Counted from the stretch's first letter, positions 48,068 to 60,870 are shown. The stretch: 64,000 bases of DNA from Spinacia oleracea (GCF_020520425.1 NC_079492.1:145607861-145671860); one strand, 5' to 3'. Program-made: numbers and translations. Notes: generated by a model not told the origin, from the sequence alone.

Positions 48068-48298
48068 TTAAACACAAAAAACTTAACTAGAATCAAACCC
48101 ACTATATATTAATATATAGGGGTACTTACTATACTGAAACTATGTAGTTTTATTGAGATCTAACGCAAAACAGAATTGAAGAGAAGGGGCGAAAATAACC
48201 AAATTTCCGAAGAAAATTGGTTATTTCCGCCCTTGAAAACCCTAATCTTTGTAAACCCTAAAAAGAGAGAGAAAAGAGGGAGAGAGGGGGGAATGAGT

Positions 48299-48541
48299 CT
48301 AAATATTTGGTTCTTTATTTGCTTCTATATAAATATGCTTGATTTTCCATTCGTCAAATGCTTCAAAAATCATTTTGATGTCCAATATGATATTGTGTAG
48401 CTTCGAGGGGATGGACCAGATGCCTTTAATGGCATTGATGACAAGCATAATGTGACCTTTCAATGTGTAGATGCTTGATGTTGAGTCGAAGAGCTTCTTG
48501 TATACCTTTGTGAAGTACGTGCAAGATCGAGCTTCAACCAT
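48299..48541 (-). pseudogene. Possible L1 RNase H-like fragment
   Basis: Eighty open codons on minus ending IKHIYIEANKEPNI, preceded by a helix-rich LDIKMIFEAFDEWK. The order resembles the last helix and strand of the plant L1 RNase H domain (…HVYREANxxAD). Too short and diverged for certainty, and no target duplication was found. Confidence 0.35.
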
Positions 48542-48701
48542 GAAGGCTCTTGAGTGCTACCTAGCTAGATTGTATGTGGAGGCTGTGACACAATGGCCTT
48601 CTAAATTCCCGATGATTATTCATGTTGCCGCTGACGAGATCAAATCCCGTTTACATCATAACTCTCCGGATCGAAGTCTATATATGCTTACAATAAATTA
48701 A

Positions 48702-49977
48702 CAATAAGAATAGGGCGGTCCGTACGAAATGAATGGGAATGAAGTCAAAGGCTTAAGTTGTCCTTGGTTGGTGAAGGGATGCATAATGCATATTCCAGTT
48801 ACTTTAATTTAGTTTATCTTATAAATCCAATCAATCCTATTTTTAATTACTACAGTAGTATTACCTAATTAAAGAAACCAATCCCACCTCCCAAGACGTA
48901 CATGTCTTTTTCTCCTCTATTTTAATTTTCAAATACAAATACATTAAATTAGAGAAACAGTCCAACACCAAGTGGCAGATAGATCGATGCTAATTTTGTT
49001 TATTTTCTTCTAATCAAACCATGTTGCATAAACAGGATACAAGTTTATCAACCATTTCTTTATTCATCATACACTAAATTACAAACACCATTCAAACTTT
49101 ATACTGTGTTTGATTACTACAAGTCTACAACTATCTCATTATTATATTAACATACTACACTTAGTAACAACTATGGAGTAACAAACTACTCTCCTTCCAA
49201 GTTCCCACCTCTATTAATTAAGAGCTAGCCCACATTTGATTAGCTTCTTGCCCAGACTGTCTGGTTGCTCAAATTTGGCTCGTTACACTTTCATTCGAAC
49301 TTCACCCGTCATTAGAATTGACTTATTAACAACGGTTTAACCAAATATTTTGACCAGACAAGTCAATTAATTTATGAGAAATTGATTCTGGTACACCTCA
49401 TGTGAGTAGAACACGATCTTTAAATCATTAACTAAGTGGTGTGGCAAAAAATCAATTTCCTTAACTTATACACACTCACCAACGTAACATTTTTCCAGAC
49501 CATATTTTCCAAGAATTTACCAATAAGTATCTATCGTATACGACATTTTTATCTTATTTGTAGATCAAGGGAGTAATCATGCTATGTTCTTTCAAATTTT
49601 ATTCTAGTTTCATTAAGCTCTATTACTCTACTTCAGTTTACTTGCATTCAGTTTAGTTCAATTCAATTTAGCTCCATCACATTCAGTACAGAAGAAGATG
49701 TCCTTATTATACAATATCTTGAAATTATAAAAATCTATACGATGGGTTGAGAATAGAATAATACAAGAGGCTGGTGGCATGTGTTTAAAAATAATAATTG
49801 TACTCCAAAATACTCCCCCTAAAATATAATTTAAGCAAGTATAAAAATTGAAAAGAAAAGAAAACACAGCTGGCTAAATGGGCCTAATAAAATCTTTGTA
49901 AACAGCACCCAAGCAAATGAGAGGGACGTGGTCACATGAGCCCAACCAGATACTTGATGGGGTCCCCCCACTCTACG
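48702..49977. other. Intergenic upstream of the NGATHA-type gene
   Basis: AT-rich with TTCAATTCAATTTAG words at about 49620-49690 and no gene. Just above the TATA box lies GGGACGTGGTCACATG (from about 49923), which contains an ACGTGG core typical of bZIP/bHLH sites. Confidence 0.35.
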
Positions 49978-49984
49978 TATAAAG
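49978..49984 (+). promoter_or_regulatory. Candidate TATA box of the NGATHA-type gene
   Basis: TATAAAG followed by a CT-rich start region. It would give a leader of about 540 nt containing two short upstream reading frames. Confidence 0.4.
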
Positions 49985-50285
49985 TCTTCCCTCTCTATCA
50001 ATTCAGAATTTATTCAGGGATCGAACGTCTAGATTATTACGGCCCTTTTTTATAATTTTTTTAAACAAAATAAATTTATTTAATTTACACATTTAATTTC
50101 TTCCTCTTTCTTTTCCTTTTCCCTAATTTCCTTCAATTCACACCATTTTTACCAAAAATATCATATTTACTTTCAATCTCTTTCCTTTTTATATAATTAA
50201 ATCAAAAAATACAACCCCATTAATTAGCCTAGTTAGCTAGCTAGGTAATAGGTAGCTAATTGAGGGTTTAAACTAACATCAATCT

Positions 50286-50381
50286 ATGGTGGGTTGTCGA
50301 ATTCTGAAACTCTTATTACCATTATTATCTGTTTTCATGAAAGTTCGTAGAAATGAAAAAAGGGGTGTTCTAAATTTGTAA
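50286..50381 (+). promoter_or_regulatory. Upstream ORF 1 (31 codons) in the NGATHA-type leader
   Basis: ATG at 50286, stop at 50379-50381, peptide starting MVGCRILKLL. It lies in the leader only if transcription begins near 50010. No known conserved peptide. Confidence 0.35.
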
Positions 50382-50480
50382 CTCCTTAGGTCGACAAAAA
50401 TATCTGAAAACCCTAGCTATACCTAACGTAAGCTAAGGTTTGTACTCTATTTTTTTTTTTTCCTCCTATACTCTTTTTAA

Positions 50481-50504
50481 ATGGTTTGGTTTGCTCTCAC
50501 TTAA
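50481..50504 (+). promoter_or_regulatory. Upstream ORF 2 (7 codons, MVWFALT)
   Basis: ATG at 50481, stop TAA at 50502-50504, 44 nt before the main start codon. A short frame this close could lower main-frame initiation or impose re-initiation. Confidence 0.45.
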
Positions 50505-50548
50505 TTCAACAATCATTTCTCACTACTACTAACAAAAAGAAAGTGAAA

Positions 50549-52015
50549 ATGGATTATACTCCATCTTCTTCAACGATATGGAATGGTTCACCAACCCAGA
50601 TAGAGGCAACAACAACAACATCAGCAATGATGAGAAATGTTGAGGAAGAAGATGATGAGGGGAATAACAAATCGGTAGTAATAATAGAAAGAGAACACAT
50701 GTTTGATAAAGTGGTGACTCCAAGTGATGTTGGAAAGCTGAATCGGTTGGTTATACCGAAGCAACACGCGGAGAAGCATTTTCCGTTGGATTCGTCGAAT
50801 AACGAGAAAGGTTTGCTGCTTAATTTCGAGGATCGAACTGGGAAATCATGGAGGTTTCGGTACTCGTATTGGAATAGTAGTCAGAGTTATGTAATGACGA
50901 AAGGTTGGAGTCGTTTTGTTAAAGAGAAAAAATTGGATGCGGGTGATATTGTTTCTTTTCAAAGGGGTGTTGGTGAAGTTGGTAAAGATAAGCTGTTTAT
51001 TGATTGGAGGCGACGGCCTGATAATTCTTCACCTGGTTTGCTTTCTTACCCGCTACAATCGTACCACCACCAGTACAACCACCGTTCTGCGGCGGCTGGT
51101 TGGGGTAGTAGTAGTAATAGTAATAGTCCGTCGTCGACTTTCGTGTTGAGATCTCATCCTCATTCTCATCCTTACCCTCAACCTTACCCTTACCCCTCTC
51201 CGCAAGGGAGTACAGTGTGGGACCACCAAGGGACGCCTCATTTGTCCAACATGAGTCTCATGAATGTTCTTCCTTCTCAATCATATCCGCCTCGGAGGGG
51301 AACGGGTAATAATAATACAAGTGGTTTGGGTTTGGGGCATTATGGGTACGGGTATGGGTATGGGAATGTGGTGAATCCGTATCCAGTAACCGGATCCTTG
51401 ATCTTTCTTAGATCTTCTCCATCCTCAATAACAACATCATCCACTTCAGCAGTGGGAGCAGCAGCAGCAACCTCATCGGTTTTATTACCGGTACCAGAAA
51501 GTGAAGTAAATCATCCTTATTTTCATCATCATCATCATCGTCAACAGGGTGGTGGAGGAACAGTGATGGAGGTGCAGAGAGAGGAGCCCATGGTATACGA
51601 ATCGGTGCCGGTGGTCCAAGGCAAAGCTGCAGCAAAGAGGTTGAGGCTGTTTGGCGTGAATATGGAGTGCCCCATCTCACATCAAACTCATGATTTTGAC
51701 ATCTTGTCTTCCCCTTTGGCATCCTCGTCCACCCCCAACCACCCTTCGTCTCATCATCATCATCATTATCATCATCCTCAACAACAAAAACAACAACAAC
51801 AACAACAACAACAACATCCTACTACTATGGCAATCTCAATGGGCCCACCATCATCCTCGTCTTCTTCTTCATTTCCCTCTTCACCAAGTAATCAACTACT
51901 TCCCTTGCAACTAAGGTCACTGCAGTATCATGGTACTACTTCTCCTACTACTCCTCCTGAGAAAGGCAAGTCTCCCACATCATCATCATCCATGTCTTTA
52001 GATTTGGACATCTAA
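50549..52015 (+). CDS. NGA: NGATHA-type B3-domain transcription factor, 488 residues
   Basis: A single open exon. I start it at the first in-frame ATG, 50549 ([14 protein letters not shown]); the frame is open upstream but lacks an ATG. The B3 DNA-binding domain covers about residues 52-157. It runs from [19 protein letters not shown] through [32 protein letters not shown] and VSFQRG to [10 protein letters not shown], the RAV/NGATHA class. The RLFGV motif (residues 366-370), followed by NMEC, is the B3 repression domain core of NGA and RAV proteins. The C-terminus SMSLDLDI also fits NGA. No AP2 domain is present, which excludes RAV1. NGA factors act in the nucleus and shape leaf margins, style and stigma with STYLISH and auxin genes; that role is family knowledge. 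His-, Gln-, Ser- and Pro-rich tracts (CAT, CAA, TCA codon runs) fill the linker and may vary in length between lines. Confidence 0.93.
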   Translation: MDYTPSSSTIWNGSPTQIEATTTTSAMMRNVEEEDDEGNNKSVVIIEREHMFDKVVTPSDVGKLNRLVIPKQHAEKHFPLDSSNNEKGLLLNFEDRTGKSWRFRYSYWNSSQSYVMTKGWSRFVKEKKLDAGDIVSFQRGVGEVGKDKLFIDWRRRPDNSSPGLLSYPLQSYHHQYNHRSAAAGWGSSSNSNSPSSTFVLRSHPHSHPYPQPYPYPSPQGSTVWDHQGTPHLSNMSLMNVLPSQSYPPRRGTGNNNTSGLGLGHYGYGYGYGNVVNPYPVTGSLIFLRSSPSSITTSSTSAVGAAAATSSVLLPVPESEVNHPYFHHHHHRQQGGGGTVMEVQREEPMVYESVPVVQGKAAAKRLRLFGVNMECPISHQTHDFDILSSPLASSSTPNHPSSHHHHHYHHPQQQKQQQQQQQQHPTTMAISMGPPSSSSSSSFPSSPSNQLLPLQLRSLQYHGTTSPTTPPEKGKSPTSSSSMSLDLDI

Positions 52016-53823
52016 AATTAATCTTTGTTTTAGAGACCATTTCTTTCTTTTCTTCTTTTTAAAAAAAAAAAACATTTCTAACATCTGAAATGTTAGATGA
52101 CAGAGAGCACAATTATTAAATTTTATCTAGGCATGAAACAAGTGGTAAGATTATTATTATTATTATATAATTAGCTCAGTATTCAAAAAAATTCAGCTTC
52201 AATTAAATTACTCATCCCCTAAATTGTATCAAATCTTGTACTAGAACATTATTAGATAGGTCTAAACTCTTAACACTATCAATAACCATGACTACATCAT
52301 AGCAACGTTACTGCGCCGTATTCAACAAGGAAAAGTCAAGCTAATATCAATGACGACCAAGCCGGGCGGATGATCTCAAATCAAATACCCAATGATCAGT
52401 ATGTAGTAGTACTCTCCTAGTACGTCCTAGTATGTTATAATTAGTGATAAAACATTTGTTTAATTCGATTCATGTAAATTAAATGACAATATTTCTAGCT
52501 GTATTTGACTTGTTAGTATATAAATTAATACTTCATTGACAGTAATTTAAGTATGAATGGAGATGATATACTACATTGGCAGTAACTTCACAGCAGCAAC
52601 TTTTGTTATAACCCAATAGATCAGATCGATCAAAGTTCTTCAAAGTTTCAGTAACTGCAGTACTTATATTACAGTCTTTTTATGTATGTTATTATTCTCT
52701 CTCCTACTTTCTTTTGCTGCTGCTTCTTCTGCTGCTGCTGCTGTGGCTACTGTTGTGTTTCGTTCTGGCAATTAATTAAATTCTTAACGAACTTTCTGAC
52801 TTAAGAAGCTAAGAAAGCTGTGTACAGTCCCAACCAGATAGGAGATCAGATCACAACTATATAATTATCAAGTTTGTTTCTAATTTAATTATTTCCTTCG
52901 TCCGTTCTCTTTTAGTTGTAACGTTTTGACTCTTACGTAGCGTATGTATGTATGTATGTATGTATGTATATATGTATGATTGTATATTGTATGACAAATG
53001 TTGTATGTTTGTTGTTGTCGTTGCTTCGATGGGCACGCCGGGGGGGACTGCAGGTGCTGGTATTATATTTACTGTTTCAGACACCTTTTAAAGGTACTGT
53101 CTTTCTTCCTTTATTTAGTTAACTTAATTTCTCAGTTTTTATTTATAGGTTTAATTACCTAATTAAATTAAAATCCTCTTTGTTTTTTAACTTTTAATTA
53201 CTACTATAAGTACTATTTGCTTATCTTCCTGCCTTACTGCTGTTTAGCTAGGTATATATCCTTCTTCTTCTTCTAGCTAGGCACTTAGAGTTAGCCCTAA
53301 AGTTCTGCTTTTATTTCCTTTACAACTCTTCATTACTTAATGCATTGCTATTATTAACTTCAATGAATTCACTTTTGTCTATCTTTCAATCTTCAAATGC
53401 AAGTTTAGCTAAGTTCTAATAAGATAAGATCATAAAAAATAAGTGAAAATCAGGTGAATATAATGCATCTTAAAATATAATTTCATACATCACTCGGTCG
53501 GTGCTTTGTTAATAATAGTTCATATATAGAAGGAGAAATAGGTTACTTCAAAAAAGAAGGAGAAATAGGTGAGTTCATACATATAGATCATTTCATACAT
53601 TAATACTTCTATAGTTCTTAGTTTTAAGGTTGGATCGGATAAGTGCATGTGAGATTTCCTGGTAATAATTCCTGGTTATGGACTACTCCGTAATAATACT
53701 CCTCATTTAACACAAGTATCTGAGTTATTGGATTTATATAAAATATGGTATACTGAATGTTTGATAATACTATGATCATAGCTATGGTGAAAAAAAGTTT
53801 TTATTTGATTCGTTTGTTATGTA
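52016..53823. other. 3' flank of the NGATHA-type gene
   Basis: Contains CTGCTGCTTCTTCTGCTGCTGCTGCTG runs broken by other bases (52720-52745) and a (TATG)n microsatellite at about 52944-52979. No second gene recognised. Confidence 0.4.
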
Positions 53824-54102
53824 CACTACAAGAATTTGTATCTTTAACGACAACCTAATTACGACGGGTCAAAAATCCCGTCGCAAAAGCCTTTTGCGAC
53901 GGGGCTAACAACCAAACAATGACGGGAATAACCGTCGCAAATGTCTTTTACGACAGGTTTACGACGGATTTACGACGGGATTTCTATTAACGACGACCCC
54001 CTTTTATGACGGGTTCGCGACAGGAAATCCCGTCGTTAATCAACGATTATTGGCCTTTCGCGACGGGATTTCCCGTCGTTAATAGTACAATTTTTTGTAG
54101 TG
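53824..54102. mobile_element. CACTA-type MITE
   Basis: Ends CACTACAAGAATTTGTA and TTTTTTGTAGTG with a 3-bp duplication GTA (53821-53823 and 54103-54105), the CACTA (En/Spm) signature. 279 bp. The interior consists mostly of CGACGGG/CCCGTCG words in both orientations. Confidence 0.88.
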
Positions 54103-54105
54103 GTA

Positions 54106-54837
54106 TTTGTTAGATTCAAATCTTTATTTAGAAGTCGTATGACTTTTTATCAATGAATTAATTTGATTATATAAAAAAAACTGAGTTATTGGATTTATAT
54201 AGTTGGGTATATTGGCACTTTGATTCTGGACAACAACCATGGAATTATTTTCAAGAAATAGGTGATGATGAGTCTGACACGTATCTTGGACACATACTAG
54301 TTTAATTTCTAGGACGACCAATATAATGGCCATGTTTGAGTAACATTTGCTAGCTTAGCTGCCACCATTTTATGTTTGCTAACTATCATAATCATTGTCC
54401 TTGGCAAAAGTTTTGATCAAACCTTCAAAAAAAATCAAAATATGCTAGCTTCCAATCCCTTAATTAGTGATGATATCTGATTCCACTACTTAATTAAATC
54501 TACACTTTAGTAATTTCATGTAGTACTTCATCTCTTGATTATAGTAATTGGTACTTTGCTTAGATTATTGCATGTCAACGTAACAAGCATATCTTACAAT
54601 ATGATAGTTAGAATCTATGAATGCAAATTAGTACTCCTAAATCCTAATTAGTTTCTTCCTTGTTGTTCATCAGCTGCTGATGATAGTCTGTTAGTATGGT
54701 GATAATACGTAATCCTAAAGATCGATGTTGCGATCAGTTTGTGTTTTGTTTTCGAATCTAAGACATGAGTAGTATATATGTAAAGTGATACTCCACATTT
54801 CAGACCTCTTTGTTCTCTTCGCATTATTTTATCATTA
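54106..54837. other. Intergenic, nothing recognised
   Basis: AT-rich DNA between the CACTA MITE and the Helitron terminus. Confidence 0.35.
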
Positions 54838-54872
54838 CTAGTTGTTGGAACGTGCGCTAGCGCGCACGTTCC
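54838..54872 (-). mobile_element. Helitron 3' terminus
   Basis: Read on minus, an 11-bp stem GGAACGTGCGC with a 4-nt loop is followed after 5 nt (AACAA) by CTAG, and the next base is T. A GC-rich hairpin just before a CTRR end, inserted 5' of a T, is the standard Helitron 3' end. The element body would extend toward higher coordinates. I could not find its 5' TC end, so its length is unknown. Confidence 0.72.
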
Positions 54873-55248
54873 CCCAAGATATAAAACACTGTCTCACGGA
54901 ACACTATACAAATCACAAGCCTAATTACCATAGAAATAGTTAAAAGTATGAATATAGTACTCCATACATAATAAGAAACACGACTAATTACTTGATGTGG
55001 GTTACATATATAGAATTCATGGCTAAGAAATAAAAATTTACATGGCTAAGTTCAGGAAAATTAAACACGACCGGACTAACAGCCACAAGAGAAAGAGCAG
55101 TCGTGATAGTTCCTCGCCCAACTTTGTGGCAACATACGACTCTGCAAAAAAAGATCCATGATTACTTAGTTGATCAATGACGAAGCAAGAAACATGTAAG
55201 GACTAATGTCGTACTCAATCACCTGGTATATAAGGCCATAATATTATA

Positions 55249-56019
55249 ATCAATGTTGTAGTAAACCATATCCCATCCCTGACTTTCCACCTACATATAA
55301 TCGACGCGAATTTTCCATTTGTCAGCAGCTCATGGAAATAAAAATGAAGTTGTATAAATACATATTACAGAGCGTCAAATTGTAGTATATAGTATATTAC
55401 CTGAAAATGAAGGAGCAATTATGCTCCTTATATGCACGGACAAAAGAGACAAAGGATTTTGTCCTTTCTACATAACATCACGGTCCTTTTTTGCGATAGA
55501 TCTTATCTGAAATAAGATTTGACAACAGAGAACGGAGGAGAAATTAGTTTAGTAACAACAGTTTTCTGTTTAACAAGACCACACATACAAGTATGCAACT
55601 AACTATGTCTTCAATTCCAGAGCATTTTATGTTGAATAATCATCCCAAAAAAAATGAAAGTTCATCAAAACAATACTTCAAACTGCCGAATCACCCACCT
55701 GGGGAATAATATCAGGAGCATTATTTGAGCACTCTCGTTCCTGGAGAGGAACCCTCCAAATCTGCAGAAATTTTACATATGCTTCCTCCTGTACATTTTA
55801 CAACGGTATAACAATAAGTATATCACAAGAATCAACAACATTTGAACACTAAAATTCTAACTCCAAAGTCTCAAGTCTTAATCATTATGTGAAAACTCAA
55901 GTCAAGAAACTACCTTGGATAAATGAAAGACAACTGCAGTTCCTGACTCCCCTTGCGAGCACTCGAGCAGTTCGTCCAACTCTGTGAATAAATAAATTTG
56001 GATATTGTGGAGGATCATA
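55249..56019 (-). pseudogene. Fragment of DEAD-box RNA helicase 18 (RH18/SPB4/DDX55 type)
   Basis: Four exon remnants with splice signals kept: 56019-55914, 55788-55699, 55506-55401 and about 55290-55249. They encode, in order, YDPPQYPNLFIHRVGRTAR (helicase motif VI), GTAVVFHLSKEEAYVKFLQI, RVPLQERECSNNAPDIIPQ, IRSIAKKDRDVM, SFVSFVRAYKEHNCSFIF and GMGYGLLQ. This is the C-terminal helicase segment and start of the SPB4-type extension of plant RH18, a 60S-ribosome-assembly helicase. The gene is dead: the frame shifts after VGRTAR, a stop replaces the Glu after KDRDVM with a further shift behind it, and the last exon is shortened. The N-terminal helicase core is absent. The fragment lies 380 bp inside the Helitron terminus on the same strand, as expected for a captured gene piece. 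Confidence 0.85.
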
Positions 56020-56599
56020 CTGTAATAACAGAACAAAAGAATTGGTATTTTACATGATCTAATTCTATGATACGGAGTAGAAAGTATTAGCGCCTGAAAC
56101 TAATTTTAGCCTTACTTTCCCCTCACTACTTCCAGTAGAACTGTAGCAGACATTACAAGATAAAACTTTTATCCAATGCCCAACTGGCAGTTATAGGAAT
56201 TTCAGCACAAATTGTAATATCCAAAACTCAAAACAGAGAAAGAAAATTCAGCACAAAATCGATCTATCGAAATTTCGACGCAGTGAAAGTAAGTCCAGAA
56301 CATAATAGTATTATCAGAGAGTGAATACAAGATGCTTAAGTGATTATTCAAGTATATGCATCTAAATATAACCAATGGTCAATGCTGTAATGTTTTGATT
56401 GATTTCTAAACTCACTATTTTTCATAAATGTAAATCTGAACTTCTCAGACCATATAAATACTTGTAGCCTCTAATTAGATCGTCTATGCACATTAGAGTT
56501 TGAGGATATCTTGATGTGACACAGGTTCTTAATTGAGTTAAAATGAATACTCTAACACAGACAAGGACAGTAATTGTTAAATTCAGGAAGGGTATCAAG

Positions 56600-59500
56600 T
56601 GGTAACAGGAAGCCTACCCAATCTCCGATTACAAAAGGCTAACAAGGATTCAATTGTGGAGCACTCTTTTCTTCGCCAGTGCATAGGCATCCATCAAAGT
56701 GAAGTTTAAGCTCCAGACTACTTGCAAACCCATGGCAACTATTAGATAGCTGCAAAGGCAATACGTTTTTCAGTCATTCATCTTAAATCCCTCCAAATAC
56801 AAGGATGAAACTTTATTTACACTAATTTACTTCCCAAAGACACTTTCTAATATATCAATTTTTAAACAATCTTGAAGGGTTCTAAGATCATCTTGTACAG
56901 GAGAAAACACCTACATCAAGTTTCCAAAACTATTTGAACTCAACCGTATATAACATGCAAAAATTTATCTCAGTGAATCAAATCTTAGTCTTTCGTTCAT
57001 AAAGTCGAACTAATAATAGTTAGTAAGGTAATGGATCAAATTACTTAAACACTCAAAAGATATGACAACTCCTGCATACTACCAGTTCTATTAAACAATT
57101 TAACAACCGGATAATCACATAAAATTAACAAAAGTCAGAAGATAATTCAAATATCCAAAATTCAAAGATTGAAGAGGAGAAAATCTGCATGCATAGTGTA
57201 TAATAAATATTCATTTACATAATTCAACTATACAAAATCCAGGTGCACATTATAGTATAAACTCCGAAGTTGTTAAAATTTGAAGCAAAATTTCAACCAT
57301 AAAACTCAAAAGAAAAGTAACAAAATTTAACCTGACATTGCCGATAAGATTCGTCAATACCTGCACCCCAAACAAAATTAACAAAGGAAACAAATGTTAC
57401 AAGTTTAAACTCACAGAGCCATAAAATTACAGCACCATAAAAAATATTAATGAAATTGAATTAGAAAAGGTATAAAAATAATAACCCTAAATCAAAATCA
57501 CTGGAATCAGCCAAATAAACAGAAAAAGATTTTATTAATTCGACATATTAGTTGTTCTTGAAGCAGCACCAAGATACAAGACCTTGGCACCATGTTGTTG
57601 TGATTAAACAGAAAATGAGATCCTCCCAATCAGGAATAACAAATAGCCACATAAAAAGATTTGTGAACATTACTCTTGCAATAAATACTTACAGTCCAAA
57701 TGTTATCAACATCACCAGGAATTGCAGCTTCCAACTTTGATTGTTAATGTTGCTGTATAATGTAAAAATACAATTTAATTTAAAATCAAGATATGATAAC
57801 CCATCTTTAATAGAAAGACAACGTAAAATCACAATAACTAAGAATCTCTCGGCAACTAATGATAGTAGCTTCTCCTATGAAACTTCACTTACACCAGCAA
57901 TCAAATTCAGTTGATTCCTCAACAGAAAGACATTACTTGCATAAACCCCAGACACCTTATCTAAAAATTCAGAACCTCATTCATATTACAATGTACGGTA
58001 AAATGCAAATTGTAGTCCTATATTTCTCTCAATAGCTTGGTGTACGACCAAATTTCACAAACATTGAAACACAAATGAATTACCCAGCTCAAATTACATT
58101 ACTAAAACAGTAAATCGTCAACAACATTAAAAATGAAATGAGATTATAAACAAAAGAAGAAAACTTACAATTCTTCTAATAAGTTAGAACCTAAAAAAAA
58201 GAAAAGTGTAATCCCCCTCATCTCTCTGTCTCTCGCCTTATGCAGTACTCCGTAGAATTTTAGAGGAGCGGTTGAATGATTCGGTCATGATATTTTGAAT
58301 TAACTGTGCAATAAACAAATAATAATTATAATAATTAGCAAATAAATTGTATATGCTTAATTGGAAATATGCAACTAAATGTTCATACGTAGACCACAGA
58401 GTAGAGTGAGTTGGTGGGCGTAGTTCAACAGCATATCGCCACAAGAAGGTGCTGAAAGAAGATCAACACCTGTGACCAGCGTGATAGGGACAGAAATCAA
58501 AGAATTCGAAAGAAATTAGAGGCTTGGATCAGCTCAGATATACTATGGGAGTTCATTACTCCTTAGTGACACATATGACTCTGCCTAATTTGGCTACACG
58601 CTTAATTAAGCTTGGGTGCAAATTAAGTTCTAGCTTAAAAATAGAACTTGATACACATATAAGTCATCATCGTGTTGTATAGATCAAGTTGTCAAGTTGA
58701 TGCAATTCCAAGAAAATATATAAAGCAGACAGAACAACCATTATCTATACTCTATAGCTAGCATACCTGAACTGAATCAAAAAAGTTAAACAATTGGGGG
58801 TTTACTAATTTAAGAAAACAAACATAAGGTTAAAGCATACATGAACAATATGGGATGCAATATCTATATGATAATTGAGCTTATCAAATCAACAAGTCCA
58901 GAAAACAGAAAAAAAAAACCACAAGGCATAAGAAAGAAAATAAATTGAGCCGAAATTAATAACTGCATCAAATCAGGTACAAAAACAATACCAAGAGCAA
59001 TCAAACACTAACTTTCAAACTGCATCCAATCAGATTCGGAAACAATCCTAAGACCATGAAAATACATTACCAAAACTGGAACTGAATCATCTATATCAAA
59101 CTATATCAATTGATTACATATGCTAGGCTTGTCTAAGAGAGGGAAAGGCAAGAACATTCATCCTCTTTGGCTGATTTTTGACAAATTTAAGGAAGTTTAG
59201 AAATCCCTAACTTGATTTTTGAGTAAAGATCCCTAGAAAGTATAAATATGCAATCCTCGATGAGAATAAAAACATACCTTAATGTCACCATTCATTGAAT
59301 CATTACTGTCTTCAATTCGCACAAAATCTCCATAACTTGTATTCAAGAAGGAAGCTGTGATAATAAATTGAGTATTTCTGCAAATTCTCGGCATTTAATG
59401 CTACAACAGATGCCTCATTTATCTTTCTGGATATATTTTCCCCAAATCAGCAACAAAAAGCAGAATAAATCAACAAATACATCAATCTAATAAATTAATA

Positions 59501-59960
59501 TCGAAAAAATTAACTACCATATAGAAAAGGTCGAATAAGAGAGATACCTATCTTTGATACCTTTCACGGGGGTGAAGAGCTCGCCATGGAATTACTTCTC
59601 AGGTTCCATTCCTTTCGTACTTCTATTAAATTTCAAAAACTCTACATAAATCCTAAATCCGACCATTAAACCTATTCTTTCAATAATGAAACTAAGAAAA
59701 CTTGGCATAAATGGTTGATGGAGATTACAATATTTAAGAGATCTCACCATTCTTGCCGCGACGAGAGAGCGCGCATCAGAGAGGAGTAGGGCAGAGCAAT
59801 GAAGGAGAGAGGAAGAAGAACGGAGAGGAGAGAGAAAACGGTGGCGGTGGAGATTGGAGTGAGAAGGTAGGGTTTGCCGAAAAATCATCCAAGAATCAGG
59901 GGTGAAAGAAAGAAGAATTGAAGAAGGGAAGCAGGGAGGACTGGAGGAGGGAGCGTGGGA
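56600..59960 (-). other. Exon-like pieces of unknown origin, possibly captured with RH18
   Basis: Several minus-strand pieces look like exons. About 59960-59748 is a CT-rich leader ending ATG|GTGAG. About 59580-59547 encodes LFTPVKGIKD. About 59390-59277 opens RNTQFIITASFLNTSYGD and ends at a GTATG donor. About 57725-57692 encodes LEAAIPGDVDNIW. About 57364-57334 encodes GIDESYRQCQ. About 56755-56640 encodes LSNSCHGFASSLELKLHF to a stop. Junction phases are not all consistent, and I recognise no family. They could be one decayed gene or several captured fragments. Most of the remaining sequence here is AT-rich intron-like DNA. Confidence 0.3.
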
Positions 59961-60234
59961 TGATCCGTAGAGAAGGGTGTACGTGGCACAATCTAGCAAG
60001 AATGGCAAACGAGTAATAAAGAGATATAGGTGGGGGTAAATTTGGCAGCACACTATTGCTGCAATAGTAACTTGAAGTTTGTATGTTTTAAAGTGTTAGG
60101 ATTCATCAGATCAGACTACAGCAGACCAGGATAGCAAAAGCAAAAAACCGCTCAAAAAAAAACATTCAAATTGACCAGATCAAATCAGACCAGACCAGGT
60201 GATTAGATGAAGAGAACAAGTCAAAATAACACGA

Positions 60235-60514
60235 CACTACAAGAAATTGTACTATTAACAACGGGAAATCCCGTCGCGAAAGGCCAATAATTGTTGATTA
60301 ACGACGGGATTTCCGGTCGCGAACCCGTCATAAAAGGGGGCCGTCGTTAATAGAAAATCCCGTCGTAAATCTGTCGTAAACCCGTCGTAAAAGACATTTG
60401 CGACGGTTATTCCCGTCATTGTTTGGTTGTTATCCCCGTCGCAAAAGGCTTTTGCGACGGGATTTTTGACCCGTCGTAATTAGGTTGTCGTTAAAGATAC
60501 AAATTCTTGTGGTG
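60235..60514. mobile_element. CACTA-type MITE
   Basis: Ends CACTACAAGAAATTGTAC and CAAATTCTTGTGGTG with a 3-bp duplication CGA (60232-60234 and 60515-60517). 280 bp. Dense CGACGGG/CCCGTCG words. Orientation is opposite to the copies at 53824 and 60871. Confidence 0.88.
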
Positions 60515-60870
60515 CGAGCACCATAGTTCACTATGTTTGAATCTAGTGAAGATCAATGTGAAAGTTACACGCCTTGCAAAATTATCATTTCCTAAACAAT
60601 TAGGATTCGATCTCTTGCTTTGTGCACGTTTTAAATCAATATGAAATCTAGTCGTTGTTATTGCATGTGTGCTTTGCCCACACAATAGGAAATCGCTTCA
60701 ACCCTATCTTATCATATTCAAAAGTGAATCTAGTCACTATTGTTGTGTTCCTTGCAACTTGTTTTTAAAGTGTCTTATTATATCCAATAAATCGTTACTT
60801 AAATCAAGAAAAATCAAAGTCTCGATGTAATGACATTTCTAAAATTGTTTCTGGAAGAACATCAAATATA

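Noticed and set aside
48471-48701. Plus-strand frame of 76 codons
   Set aside because: It overlaps antisense an L1 RNase H-like stretch and has no recognisable domain.
50486-50548. Longer N-terminus for the NGATHA-type protein
   Set aside because: The open frame extends upstream but begins at TTG and not ATG. The first ATG is 50549 and matches NGA-like starts.
54847-54872. Hairpin as a transcription terminator
   Set aside because: Intrinsic terminators are bacterial. Here the hairpin plus CTAG and a following T is a Helitron end.
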